The notes under the pieces: generated by a model
Database searches by the model: none
What the model was told of the DNA's origin: nothing
What the model saw: the letters and a program-made list of their open reading frames with translations, nothing else
DNA from: Actinomycetes bacterium
GTDB lineage: Bacteria; Actinomycetota; Acidimicrobiia; Acidimicrobiales; RAAP-2
Assembly (NCBI GenBank): GCA_021793515.1
Contig: JAJYSP010000003.1
Location: 62,001 to 126,000, forward strand
DNA length: 64,000 nt
Direction: 5' to 3'
Shown here: one piece after another, positions 1 to 8,130 of the stretch
Numbering within the stretch: the stretch's first letter is position 1
How the letters are laid out: each line of letters opens with the position of its first letter
Position numbers and translations under genes: made by a program

Positions 1-603
1 GGACCGTGCGACCAGTGCGCCGCCCACCGCGATCGGCACGAAGACGAGGAACAGGGCCGCGGGTGGTCCCCCAGCGCCGCCGATAGCCCACTGCGCGAGC
101 CCGGCTGCGAGGGCCCCCAGTGAACCACTCGCCGCCGCGACCGCGTTGTAGCGGCCGAAGTTACGCGTGCGAGTGGTGGAGCGACGCTCCGCGGCGATCA
201 TCGCCTGCTCGAGTGAGGTGAAGGGGCCGGACTCGATGACCTCGACCGAGAGCGACCCCGTGAGCCCGCCGAGCACGAGTAACCAGATGTTCGCCGTGAC
301 GGCGAAGATGATCCCGGTCACACCGAGCAGGAGAAAGAGCAGCGCGTACGACCGTCGCCGTCCGATCCGGTCGGCGAAGCGTCCGACGGCGAGCGAGGTG
401 ATCGCGATGCCCGCGAGCATCGCGCCGAGCACGAGGCCGACCTGCCAGCGAGACAGGCCACGATCGGCGAGCGAGGTCGCGAGCAGGACCGTGGCGAAGC
501 CGTAGGCCGCCGCGCGCAGCCCCTGGGCCACGTAGATCTTGGTGGTGTCGCTCACGACGGCATCGGTGGCGCTCGGTTCGGCGCCGGTTGCGGGCACGGT
601 CAC
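1..603 (-). CDS. MFS transporter, N-terminal part (cut by window edge)
   Basis: Reading the minus strand from a GTG at 603 gives about 200 residues of a major facilitator superfamily permease; the rest lies beyond base 1. The translation shows alternating hydrophobic segments. After the second one comes the MFS motif A loop, GRFADRIGRR, the cytoplasmic hairpin between helices 2 and 3. Substrate cannot be told. The GTG start overlaps the stop of the upstream AI-2E-family gene as GTGA (600-603), so the two genes are probably co-transcribed and translationally coupled. Confidence 0.8.
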   Translation of the reverse strand, partial: MTVPATGAEPSATDAVVSDTTKIYVAQGLRAAAYGFATVLLATSLADRGLSRWQVGLVLGAMLAGIAITSLAVGRFADRIGRRRSYALLFLLLGVTGIIFAVTANIWLLVLGGLTGSLSVEVIESGPFTSLEQAMIAAERRSTTRTRNFGRYNAVAAASGSLGALAAGLAQWAIGGAGGPPAALFLVFVPIAVGGALVARS

Positions 604-1811
604 GAACCCGGGTGCGTGGACTCCCAGAACTCCTTCACGGTCGCGTGGATCGCCGCGGCGACCGGAACGGCGAGCACGACCCCGACGAAGCCCCCGAAGA
701 GTCCGCCGATCCACGCCCCGATCTCGGCGCCCATGATGATCGAGAGGAAGATCATCAGCGGGTTCACGTTCACGGTCTTAGCCATCACGATGGGGTTGAG
801 CACGTGGTTCTGGATCAGGGTGTAGGCGAGAAAGACGATCAGGGTGATGACACCGGCGGTCGGCGAGTAGATCGCGGCGAAGAGCACCGTCGGGAACCCC
901 GCGAGCGCGCCGCCGATCTGGGGCAGGAAGTCCACGAGCAGCACCCAGAGTGCGAAGAGCATGGGGTAGGGCACGCCGAGCGAGACGAGCGTGATGAAGA
1001 CGACGACGGCCCCGAGGAACGAGGTCAAGAACCCTCCGAGCAGGTAACCCAGTGAGGCGCGGGCGATGACCGCGCCGAGGCGCTCGGCGCGCGGCCGGTT
1101 GCGATCCGAGAGCAGCGCCATGAACCCGAAGTGCAGCTTGGGCGCCTCGACGAGCAGCAGCACGATGTAGAAGAACATCGTGACGAGCATGAAGGTCGTC
1201 GTGATCGCGCCGCGCCCGAGGGCGAGCACCGGGCGCGACAGACCCCTGGCGAAGTTCGTCAACTTGTCGGTGTTGTGGGTGATCCAGTGCTGGACGTGGT
1301 ACTGGCGAAACAGGTGCCCGAGCCAGCCGTGGCCGGCTTCGGCCTGACGGATGTAGCCGGGCAGCGCGTTGGCGAGGTTGGTGAGGCCGTTGACGAGCGG
1401 GTACCCGAAGGCGACCGCGAGCCCGGAGAAGGCGATGAGCGCGACCACCATCACGACGGTGACCGCGTAGCCCCGGCGGCGCACGCCGTGGCGCATCAGC
1501 CACTGGACGACCGGGTTCAACAACATGGCGATGAAGCTGCCGACGACGAGCGTGAGCAGGATCGCCTTCAGGTGGAAGAGGATCTGGCCGAGCGCGTAGA
1601 CGCCGACGATGACCCCGACGGTGGCGAGGATCGTCGCGAGCGGCACGCTCGCACTGCGCGCGCTCGCAAAGAGCCGTCCACGGCGCGTCTCGGCCTCGCG
1701 CGGGTCACGCGCCTCGTCGGTCACGGTCGCGGCGGCGTCGCGCGTACCCGCTGGGCACTCGTGGGGTCGTCGAGGCTCACGCGGCCAACTTATCCGAGCG
1801 CGGCGCGTCAA
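600..1811 (-). CDS. AI-2E family transporter (PerM/UPF0118)
   Basis: This 403-residue polytopic membrane protein has the layout of the AI-2E exporter/PerM family. Hydrophobic pairs lie near residues 60-110, a soluble central segment follows (about 140-200), and a block of C-terminal helices contains the family-like stretches DFLPQIGG and IQNHVLNPIVM. Members have been linked to autoinducer-2 export or Na+/H+ exchange, so a substrate should not be assumed. The first roughly 30 residues are Arg-rich and unlike the family, so the true start may be the in-frame GTG at 1724. The stop overlaps the downstream MFS gene by 4 bases. Confidence 0.85.
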   Translation of the reverse strand: MTRRARISWPREPRRPHECPAGTRDAAATVTDEARDPREAETRRGRLFASARSASVPLATILATVGVIVGVYALGQILFHLKAILLTLVVGSFIAMLLNPVVQWLMRHGVRRRGYAVTVVMVVALIAFSGLAVAFGYPLVNGLTNLANALPGYIRQAEAGHGWLGHLFRQYHVQHWITHNTDKLTNFARGLSRPVLALGRGAITTTFMLVTMFFYIVLLLVEAPKLHFGFMALLSDRNRPRAERLGAVIARASLGYLLGGFLTSFLGAVVVFITLVSLGVPYPMLFALWVLLVDFLPQIGGALAGFPTVLFAAIYSPTAGVITLIVFLAYTLIQNHVLNPIVMAKTVNVNPLMIFLSIIMGAEIGAWIGGLFGGFVGVVLAVPVAAAIHATVKEFWESTHPGS

Positions 1812-2026
1812 CTGGGCCTTCGCGGTTCCAAACGTGCACGATCACGTCACGGCTCGCGGAGTGCTAGTAATGCCGGTGGTGCCGGAGGAACGAGAGGTGG
1901 GTCCGTGACCATCGGGGGGACGAGGCGCGCACGCGCGGGCGTTCGCCGTGGTGCGGGGTCGTCTTGCGTTCTTCGACCTGCGGGCGCGTCGCCCGGGTCG
2001 CATCGATCAATTGTGGGGAGGGCAGT

Positions 2027-3700
2027 GTGACAACGCAGCAGACAAGGGCCGATGAGACTACGGACGTGGCGCCAGGAGTCGCCCTACCGTCGTATGCCTC
2101 GGGCGCGTCGCTCACCGCACTGATCGGTGAGACGATCGGCGAGAACCTGCGACGTTCCGCGGTGCGATGGGCGGGCCACGAGGCCCTCGTCGACCTCGGC
2201 CAGGGAGTGCGCTACACCTACGAAGCCCTCGACGCGGCGATCGACGACGTCGCGCGGTCCCTCATCGCGGCCGGGATGGTTAAGGGCGACCGCGTCGCCG
2301 TGTGGGCGCCGAACCGCTGGGAGTGGGTGCTGTTGCAGTACGCGACGGCTCGGATCGGGGTGATCCTCGTCAACGTGAACCCCGCCTATCGCACCCACGA
2401 GCTGCAGTACGCGATCAACCAGTCAGGCTCGCGCATGCTCTTCGCGGTCCCGACGTTCAAGACGAGCGACTACCGGAACATGGTCGACTCGGTGCGCGAC
2501 GAGTTGACGCGCCTCGAGCGGGTCGTCTACTTCGACACCGAGGACTGGACCGAGTTCATGGCCGTCGCCAGTGACGCCGCGGCGCTCGCCGCGCGCGAGG
2601 TGACGCTCAGCTTCGACGACGCGATCAACATCCAGTACACCTCGGGCACCACGGGCTCGCCCAAGGGGGCGACGCTCACCCACCACAACATCTTGAACAA
2701 CGCCTTCTTCGTCGGCGAGGGTTGCCGGCTTACCGACCACGACCGGGTCTGCATCCCTGTGCCCTTCTACCACTGCTTCGGCATGGTCATGGGCAACCTC
2801 GCCTGCACGACCCACGGTTCGACCATGGTGATCCCCGCGCCGTCCTTCGACCCGGCCGCCACCCTGCGCGCGGTTTCCGACGAGCGATGCACCTCGCTGC
2901 TCGGTGTACCGACCATGTTTATCGCTGAGCTCGCGTTGGCGGACTTCGCCTCCTACGACCTCTCGTCGCTGCGCACCGGCATCATGGCCGGCTCACCGTG
3001 TCCGACCGAGGTGATGCGACGCTGCATCAACGACATGCACATGTCCGAGGTGACGATCTGTTACGGGATGACTGAGACCTCCCCGGTGTCGACCCAGACG
3101 GCGTTCGACGACCCCGTGGAAAAGCGCGTCAGCACCGTCGGACGTGTGACGCCCCACGTCGAAGTGAAGATCGTCGACCCGAACGGGCTGGTGGTGCCCC
3201 GAGGCGTGAAGGGCGAGTTCTGCACGCGCGGTTACTCGGTGATGCTCGGCTACTGGGAGAACCCCGAGAAGACCGCCGAGGCGGTCGACGAGGCCGGCTG
3301 GATGCACACCGGCGACCTCGCCACGATGGACGAGGATGGCTACCTCGACATCAGCGGGCGCATCAAGGACCTCATCATCCGCGGCGGCGAGAACGTCTAC
3401 CCGCGCGAGGTCGAGGAGTTCCTCTACACCCACCCCGACATCATCGACGTGCAAGTCATCGGAGTTCCCGACGACCACTACGGCGAGGAGGTGGCCGCCT
3501 GGGTCATGGTGCGCGAGGGGGCGGTGATGGACGCCGAGATGCTTCGTGCCTACTGCGCCGAGAAGATCGCGCGCCACAAGATCCCCAAGTACGTCGTCGT
3601 CGTGAAGGAGTTCCCGATGACCGTCACCGGCAAGGTCCGCAAGGTCGAGATGCGCAAGCAGTCCGTCGAACTGCTCGGGCTCGGCGGGCAGACAAGGTAG
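2027..3700 (+). CDS. AMP-binding acyl-CoA synthetase (fatty-acid--CoA ligase)
   Basis: This 557-residue member of the ANL adenylating superfamily would activate a carboxylic acid to its acyl-CoA through an acyl-AMP. The P-loop-like motif TSGTTGSPKGATLTHHN is present. Further on are YGMTETSP, the hinge region GRIKDLIIRGGENVYPREVE, and a C-terminal VTGKVRK with the catalytic lysine. I chose the GTG at 2027 because GGGGAGG lies 5 bases upstream; a longer reading from 1964 adds residues without family similarity. Medium- or long-chain fatty acids are likely substrates, but chain length cannot be read from the sequence. It stands alone. Confidence 0.9.
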   Translation: MTTQQTRADETTDVAPGVALPSYASGASLTALIGETIGENLRRSAVRWAGHEALVDLGQGVRYTYEALDAAIDDVARSLIAAGMVKGDRVAVWAPNRWEWVLLQYATARIGVILVNVNPAYRTHELQYAINQSGSRMLFAVPTFKTSDYRNMVDSVRDELTRLERVVYFDTEDWTEFMAVASDAAALAAREVTLSFDDAINIQYTSGTTGSPKGATLTHHNILNNAFFVGEGCRLTDHDRVCIPVPFYHCFGMVMGNLACTTHGSTMVIPAPSFDPAATLRAVSDERCTSLLGVPTMFIAELALADFASYDLSSLRTGIMAGSPCPTEVMRRCINDMHMSEVTICYGMTETSPVSTQTAFDDPVEKRVSTVGRVTPHVEVKIVDPNGLVVPRGVKGEFCTRGYSVMLGYWENPEKTAEAVDEAGWMHTGDLATMDEDGYLDISGRIKDLIIRGGENVYPREVEEFLYTHPDIIDVQVIGVPDDHYGEEVAAWVMVREGAVMDAEMLRAYCAEKIARHKIPKYVVVVKEFPMTVTGKVRKVEMRKQSVELLGLGGQTR

Positions 3701-3877
3701 AACTGGTCACTCGTGTCAGGCTGGTCCGGCTTCATGCAGCCACGACCGTCAGTAGATCCGCTCGAAAGGTTGTGCTACGAGCACGTCCCATCCGTCGGGA
3801 ACGATGGACCGTTGGCCGATTCGACGTTGCCAGCCCAGCCGAGCAGGAAGTACCACATTTCGAGAAATAATTTATCA

Positions 3878-3906
3878 TTGACAGTTTGAAATGCTAGTAA
3901 TAAGTT
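3878..3906 (+). promoter_or_regulatory. Sigma-70-type promoter of the AlbA_2 gene, probably leaderless
   Basis: A perfect TTGACA (3878-3883) is separated by 17 bases from TAAGTT (3901-3906) within a markedly AT-rich stretch of otherwise GC-rich sequence. The predicted transcription start falls within a few bases of the ATG at 3915, and no Shine-Dalgarno sequence precedes that ATG. A leaderless message is therefore likely. Confidence 0.6.
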
Positions 3907-3914
3907 AATTGTCG

Positions 3915-5645
3915 ATGGTTGAAAGTTCTGATGCGCGCTCGGCAGCGCTGGTTCGACTGGTGACTGGCGTCCTCGAGGGTGGTCACGTAGGCCCGTACGA
4001 GGGGCACGTACTTGACTGCAAGGAAGACCCATCGTGTCGTGCCCCCGACGGCCTGCTCCAGCCAGGTCGCCAACAGTCCGACGCTCTGGCGAAGACCGTT
4101 GCCGATGCGTCGGCGTGTTTCGCGAATGCCGACGGTGGCATTGTCGTCGTCGGCGTAGATGACAAAGCGACGGGTCGTTCGGCTTTCGTCGGGACTCCCT
4201 GCGACACGTCGTGGCTAGGGAACCGCATTCGCCAACTGATCAATGTCGAGGTTCTGGTCACAGAAGTGAACGTTGAGGACAGCCGTATCGTCACTGTCAC
4301 CGTCGAACCATCGTCGATACCAGTCGCTGATAGCTCGGGCAAGTATCGGAGCCGCCAGGGCCGCGATTGTCACGTCATGACCGGTGGCGAGCTCGGTCAG
4401 TTCTCGGTGAACCGGTCCGGGGCCGATTGGTCGTCAGCCCCGTCGTCTTCGACCGTCGCCGACATCGACCCGACGGCGATGGTGCAACTACGTGCGTGGC
4501 TTCACCAGTCGGGCGAGGCTTCGCGGGTGGAACTAGCCAACCGTGACGACGGTGCACTGCTCGACCAACTCGGATTAAGCACACCCGAAGGTCAACTCAA
4601 CCGGGCGGGCGAACTCCTCAGTGTCAGGCTTCATGGACGTGGCCCCCTCGTGGATTTCACGTTCAGGTCGGCCCCCGGTGCTGACGCGGTGGTGCGTATT
4701 GACCCGAGCGAAGTGCCACTCGCGGTCGTGCTCGCTGAGGTCGAGTCGGCGATCAATGACCGTAATCCCGTTTCCCTCTACTCGACCGGGCTTACCGTTG
4801 GCCAGTTTCGTGCGCTTCCTACATTGGCCCTCCGAGAGGCGTTGGTGAACGCGGTAGCCCACCGCGACTGGGCCGCGCCGGGTCCAATCCGCGTACAGCT
4901 GGAGGGGACGATGCTGACGGTCACGAATCCGGGTGGCTTCCTTCCTGGAATAACTACCGAGACGGTCATCACGGCTCCACCGCGTGCTCGTAATCCACGG
5001 TTAGCCAGGGCCTTGCGGGGGTTGCGTTTGGCAGAATCCGAAGGCATTGGTGTCGACCGGATGTACCGAGAGACGGTTCGTCAAGGTCTGCCCACCCCGG
5101 ACATCGACGAATTCCCCGATGGCAGGGGCGTGCGCTGCGTGCTCGTGGGTGGCCCGCCCGATGGGGCGGTCGTCGCCGTGGTTGGTGCCTTGTCCCAGCC
5201 AGCGGGTCAGGATGTCGACATCCTCTTATTGCTTCACCGGCTCTTGCGCGTTGCCACCGTCAACGCGACCCAACTCGCCCCAGTCATCCAAAAGTCGCGT
5301 GCGCAAGCGGCGGCGGCAATCGAACGGGCCGTGGACGCCGGACTCGTGGCCTCATCGAGTCAGGTCGGCTACTACCGACTGGCCAATGGCCCACGACACG
5401 TGCTCGCCAAGAAATTGCCCTACCTGCGTAGAACGGAAGCGGACTACGCAAGAGTCTTCGGCGATCTTCTAGGAGCGAGCGGCGAAATACGAGCACGAGA
5501 TCTCATCGACGTCTGTGGGATAAAACCCGTTCGAGCGTCCCAAGTTCTCGCTCACGCCGTCGGGAGTGGCCTACTTCAGCGGCACGGCGAATTGGGCGCC
5601 GGTGTGTACTACACGCGAAAGGGCGATTCGGGACAAATCGCGTGA
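3915..5645 (+). CDS. AlbA_2 (Schlafen-type) ATP-binding regulator-like protein
   Basis: This 576-residue protein belongs to the family often annotated as ATP-binding or transcriptional regulator with an AlbA_2 domain. The N-terminal AlbA_2/Schlafen-like domain spans about residues 25-150, with LDCKED and the glycine-rich ANADGGIVVVGVDD. A GHKL-like ATPase segment near residues 300-370 includes REALVNAVAHRDW. The last 150 residues look like winged-helix modules. Relatives are thought to bind nucleic acid; no function is proven here. ATG 3915 fits a leaderless promoter, with TTG 3909 as the alternative. The gene is solitary and appears less GC-rich than its neighbours, which hints at acquisition by transfer. 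Confidence 0.8.
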   Translation: MVESSDARSAALVRLVTGVLEGGHVGPYEGHVLDCKEDPSCRAPDGLLQPGRQQSDALAKTVADASACFANADGGIVVVGVDDKATGRSAFVGTPCDTSWLGNRIRQLINVEVLVTEVNVEDSRIVTVTVEPSSIPVADSSGKYRSRQGRDCHVMTGGELGQFSVNRSGADWSSAPSSSTVADIDPTAMVQLRAWLHQSGEASRVELANRDDGALLDQLGLSTPEGQLNRAGELLSVRLHGRGPLVDFTFRSAPGADAVVRIDPSEVPLAVVLAEVESAINDRNPVSLYSTGLTVGQFRALPTLALREALVNAVAHRDWAAPGPIRVQLEGTMLTVTNPGGFLPGITTETVITAPPRARNPRLARALRGLRLAESEGIGVDRMYRETVRQGLPTPDIDEFPDGRGVRCVLVGGPPDGAVVAVVGALSQPAGQDVDILLLLHRLLRVATVNATQLAPVIQKSRAQAAAAIERAVDAGLVASSSQVGYYRLANGPRHVLAKKLPYLRRTEADYARVFGDLLGASGEIRARDLIDVCGIKPVRASQVLAHAVGSGLLQRHGELGAGVYYTRKGDSGQIA

Positions 5646-5857
5646 TCGAGGTGGTTGGCCGCGCGGACTGGACGTCGCCGTGACGGGTCGCTGAATCGGC
5701 GTAGGCGGGAATGTTCTTAATTTCCACCGTCGATTCGTTCCAGCCCGTCGCGCAGCCAATCTCACATGAAGGTGGACGCTGCCCAATGACACAGGCATCA
5801 TCAGATGGAATCGGGCGTCGCTAACGATGAGCCGCGCGACACGATGAGTTCGTCTCG

Positions 5858-7009
5858 CTACACCCCGAGCATCCGGGCGATAAGCATCTTTTGCACCTCG
5901 CTGGTGCCCTCGCCGATCTCGAGGATCTTCGAGTCCCGGTAGTGACGCGCGACCGGGCACTCGTTCATGAACCCGTAGCCGCCGTGGATCTGGGTGGCGT
6001 CGCGCGCGTTGTCCATCGCGGCGTTGCTCGCGACGAGCTTGGCGATGGCCGCCTCTTTCTTGAAGGGGCGTCCCGCGAGCATCCGCGCCGCGGCGTCGTA
6101 GTAGGTGCAGCGCGCGCTGTGGGCGCGCGCCTCCATCTCGGCGATCTTGAAGGCGATCGACTGGTTTCGCCCGATCGCGTGACCGAAGGCCTCGCGCTCG
6201 TTGGCGTAGGCGACGCTCTCGTCGACGCAACCCTGGGCCGCGCCGACGGCTAACGCGGCGATGGCGATGCGGCCCTCGTCAAGGATCTGCAGGAAGTTGC
6301 TGTAGCCGCGGCCGCGCTCCCCGAGCAGGTTCTCCTCGGGGACCCGCAGGTCGCTAAAGGAGAGCGGGTGGGTGTCCGAGGCGCGCCAGCCGACCTTGTC
6401 GTAGGCGGGCTCGACGGTGAATCCCGGTGTGGGGACCTCGACGAGGATCGAGCTGATGGCCTTTCGACCGTCGGCGGCGACGTCGGTCACCGCGGTGATG
6501 GTCACCAGCTTGGTCAACTCGGTGCCCGAGTTGGTGATGAAGGCCTTGGACCCGTTGATCACCCACTGGCCGTCTTCGAGCCGGGCAGTCGTACGCGTGC
6601 CGCCGGCGTCACTACCCGCGCCGGGCTCGGTCAGCCCGAAGGCGCCCAGGGCCTCGCCCGAACTCAGGCGCGGCAGCCAGTACTGCTTCTGGGCCTCGTT
6701 GCCGAAGCGGTACACCGGCATCGCGCCGAGCGAGCATCCGGCCTCGAGGGTGATCGCGACGCTCTGGTCGATGCGGGCGAGCTCCTCGATGGCGATGCAC
6801 AGCGCGAAGTAGTCGCCGCCCATTCCGCCGTACTCCTCGGGGAACGGCAGGCCGAAGAGGCCCATCTCACCCATCTTGCGCACGACCTCGTAGGGGAAGG
6901 TCCCCGTCGCGTCATGGTGACGCGCCACGGGAGTGACCACGTTGGTCGCGAAGTCCCGAACGGTCTGGCGCAGGTGCTCCAGTTCCGTACTCAGTCCGTA
7001 GTCAGCCAT
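5858..7009 (-). CDS. Acyl-CoA dehydrogenase
   Basis: This 383-residue FAD enzyme would catalyse alpha,beta-dehydrogenation of an acyl-CoA, feeding electrons to ETF. Family signatures are GAFGLTEPGAGSDAGGT in the middle domain and GGYGFMNECPVARHYRD followed by EIGEGTSEVQKMLIAR near the C-terminus. The glutamate in EGTSE is the catalytic base position of short, medium and branched-chain enzymes. Isovaleryl-CoA dehydrogenases usually have Ala or Gly there, so a leucine-specific assignment is not supported. The gene starts 30 bases after the stop of the HMG-CoA lyase gene, so the pair is very likely an operon for acyl-CoA breakdown. Confidence 0.92.
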   Translation of the reverse strand: MADYGLSTELEHLRQTVRDFATNVVTPVARHHDATGTFPYEVVRKMGEMGLFGLPFPEEYGGMGGDYFALCIAIEELARIDQSVAITLEAGCSLGAMPVYRFGNEAQKQYWLPRLSSGEALGAFGLTEPGAGSDAGGTRTTARLEDGQWVINGSKAFITNSGTELTKLVTITAVTDVAADGRKAISSILVEVPTPGFTVEPAYDKVGWRASDTHPLSFSDLRVPEENLLGERGRGYSNFLQILDEGRIAIAALAVGAAQGCVDESVAYANEREAFGHAIGRNQSIAFKIAEMEARAHSARCTYYDAAARMLAGRPFKKEAAIAKLVASNAAMDNARDATQIHGGYGFMNECPVARHYRDSKILEIGEGTSEVQKMLIARMLGV

Positions 7010-7039
7010 TGCACCTCTCCATTCCGCGGGTTGGTCACG

Positions 7040-7981
7040 TCAGCGACCGTCTTCGAGACTCGCCGCGAGCGCCGTCACGGTGCGCGACGGACTCGGTCGC
7101 CCGAGCTGCTCGGCCATCCAGAGGCTCGTGCGGCACAGCGATTCGAGGTCGACGCCGGTCTCGATGCCGAGTCCCTGCAGGTGCCACACTAGGTCCTCGG
7201 TCGCGAGGTTCCCGGTGGCCGAACCCGCGTAGGGACACCCGCCGAGTCCGCCGGCCGAGGCGTCGACGGTCGTCACGCCGTGTTGCAGCGCGCACAGCGT
7301 GTTAGCGAGCGCCTGGCCGTAGGTGTCGTGGAAGTGGACGGCGAGCCGGTCGGGTCCGATGCCCCGGCGCGCGAGCTCGTCGAGCAGTGCGACCACCTGA
7401 CCCGGTGTCGCGACGCCGATGGTGTCGCCGAGGGAGACCTCGCCACAGCCCATCTCGACGAGCCGCTCGACGACGTCGGCGACCGCGGCTGGTTGGACGT
7501 CACCCTCCCAGGGGTCACCGAAGCACATCGACACGTAGCCGCGAATCGCGAGGCCCGCGTCGAGGGCGCGCTTGGCGACGTCGGCGAAGATCGCGAGGGA
7601 CTCCTCGCGCGACCGGTTCAGGTTGCGTTGGGCGAAGGTCTCGGTGGCGCTCGCGAAGACCGCGATCTCGCGCACGCCACTCGACAGGGCTCGGTCGAGA
7701 CCGCGCTGGTTGGGTACGAGCACGGGGTAGCGACCATCGAGCTCGCCGAGTCCGGCGAGGAGCAACTCGGCGTCGGCCAGTTGGGGGATCCACGACGGTG
7801 GTACGAAACTCGTCAGTTCCACCGCGCGCAGCCCGCTGGCGATGAGGCGATGAATGAACTCGATCTTGGTCGCGACGTCAACGACAGTGGACTCGTTCTG
7901 GAGCCCGTCACGTGCGCCCACCTCGTAAATCGTGACTCGATCAGGGAGTCCGTCGAGCGTGGCCACCTGTGGCGTCCTCAT
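7040..7981 (-). CDS. Hydroxymethylglutaryl-CoA lyase
   Basis: The 313-residue enzyme of the HMGL-like TIM-barrel family would split 3-hydroxy-3-methylglutaryl-CoA into acetyl-CoA and acetoacetate, the last step of leucine breakdown. The sequence shows EVGARDGLQNE at residues ~20, the metal ligands HFHDTYGQ, and the lyase signature ASAGGLGGCPYAGSATGN carrying the catalytic cysteine. ATG 7981 was preferred over a longer reading from 8107, whose extra residues do not resemble the family. It leads an operon with the acyl-CoA dehydrogenase and is divergent from the secreted GH25-like gene. Other HMGL-family lyases are possible but less likely. Confidence 0.9.
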   Translation of the reverse strand: MRTPQVATLDGLPDRVTIYEVGARDGLQNESTVVDVATKIEFIHRLIASGLRAVELTSFVPPSWIPQLADAELLLAGLGELDGRYPVLVPNQRGLDRALSSGVREIAVFASATETFAQRNLNRSREESLAIFADVAKRALDAGLAIRGYVSMCFGDPWEGDVQPAAVADVVERLVEMGCGEVSLGDTIGVATPGQVVALLDELARRGIGPDRLAVHFHDTYGQALANTLCALQHGVTTVDASAGGLGGCPYAGSATGNLATEDLVWHLQGLGIETGVDLESLCRTSLWMAEQLGRPSPSRTVTALAASLEDGR

Positions 7982-8130
7982 TGTTCGCGTACCCTTCACT
8001 CCGCGGTGGCCCGGTCCACCAGGTATTGGTCTACACCAGCCCGGCCATCCATTCCTCGCGCCCGCGCTCCTGAGGGACGCCTCCGGTGCCGCCTCGGTGG
8101 TCACCACCCCACCGTTTAGGCTTTCTCACT

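Noticed and set aside
588-1055. Long open frames opposite the AI-2E-family gene and many similar long frames opposite other genes.
   Set aside because: They are antisense shadows typical of high-GC DNA, rich in Arg, Asp, His and Pro with no domain or start signal.
5858-7981. A leucine-degradation operon with isovaleryl-CoA dehydrogenase.
   Set aside because: The dehydrogenase keeps Glu in EGTSE, unlike isovaleryl-CoA dehydrogenases, and no methylcrotonyl-CoA carboxylase is adjacent.
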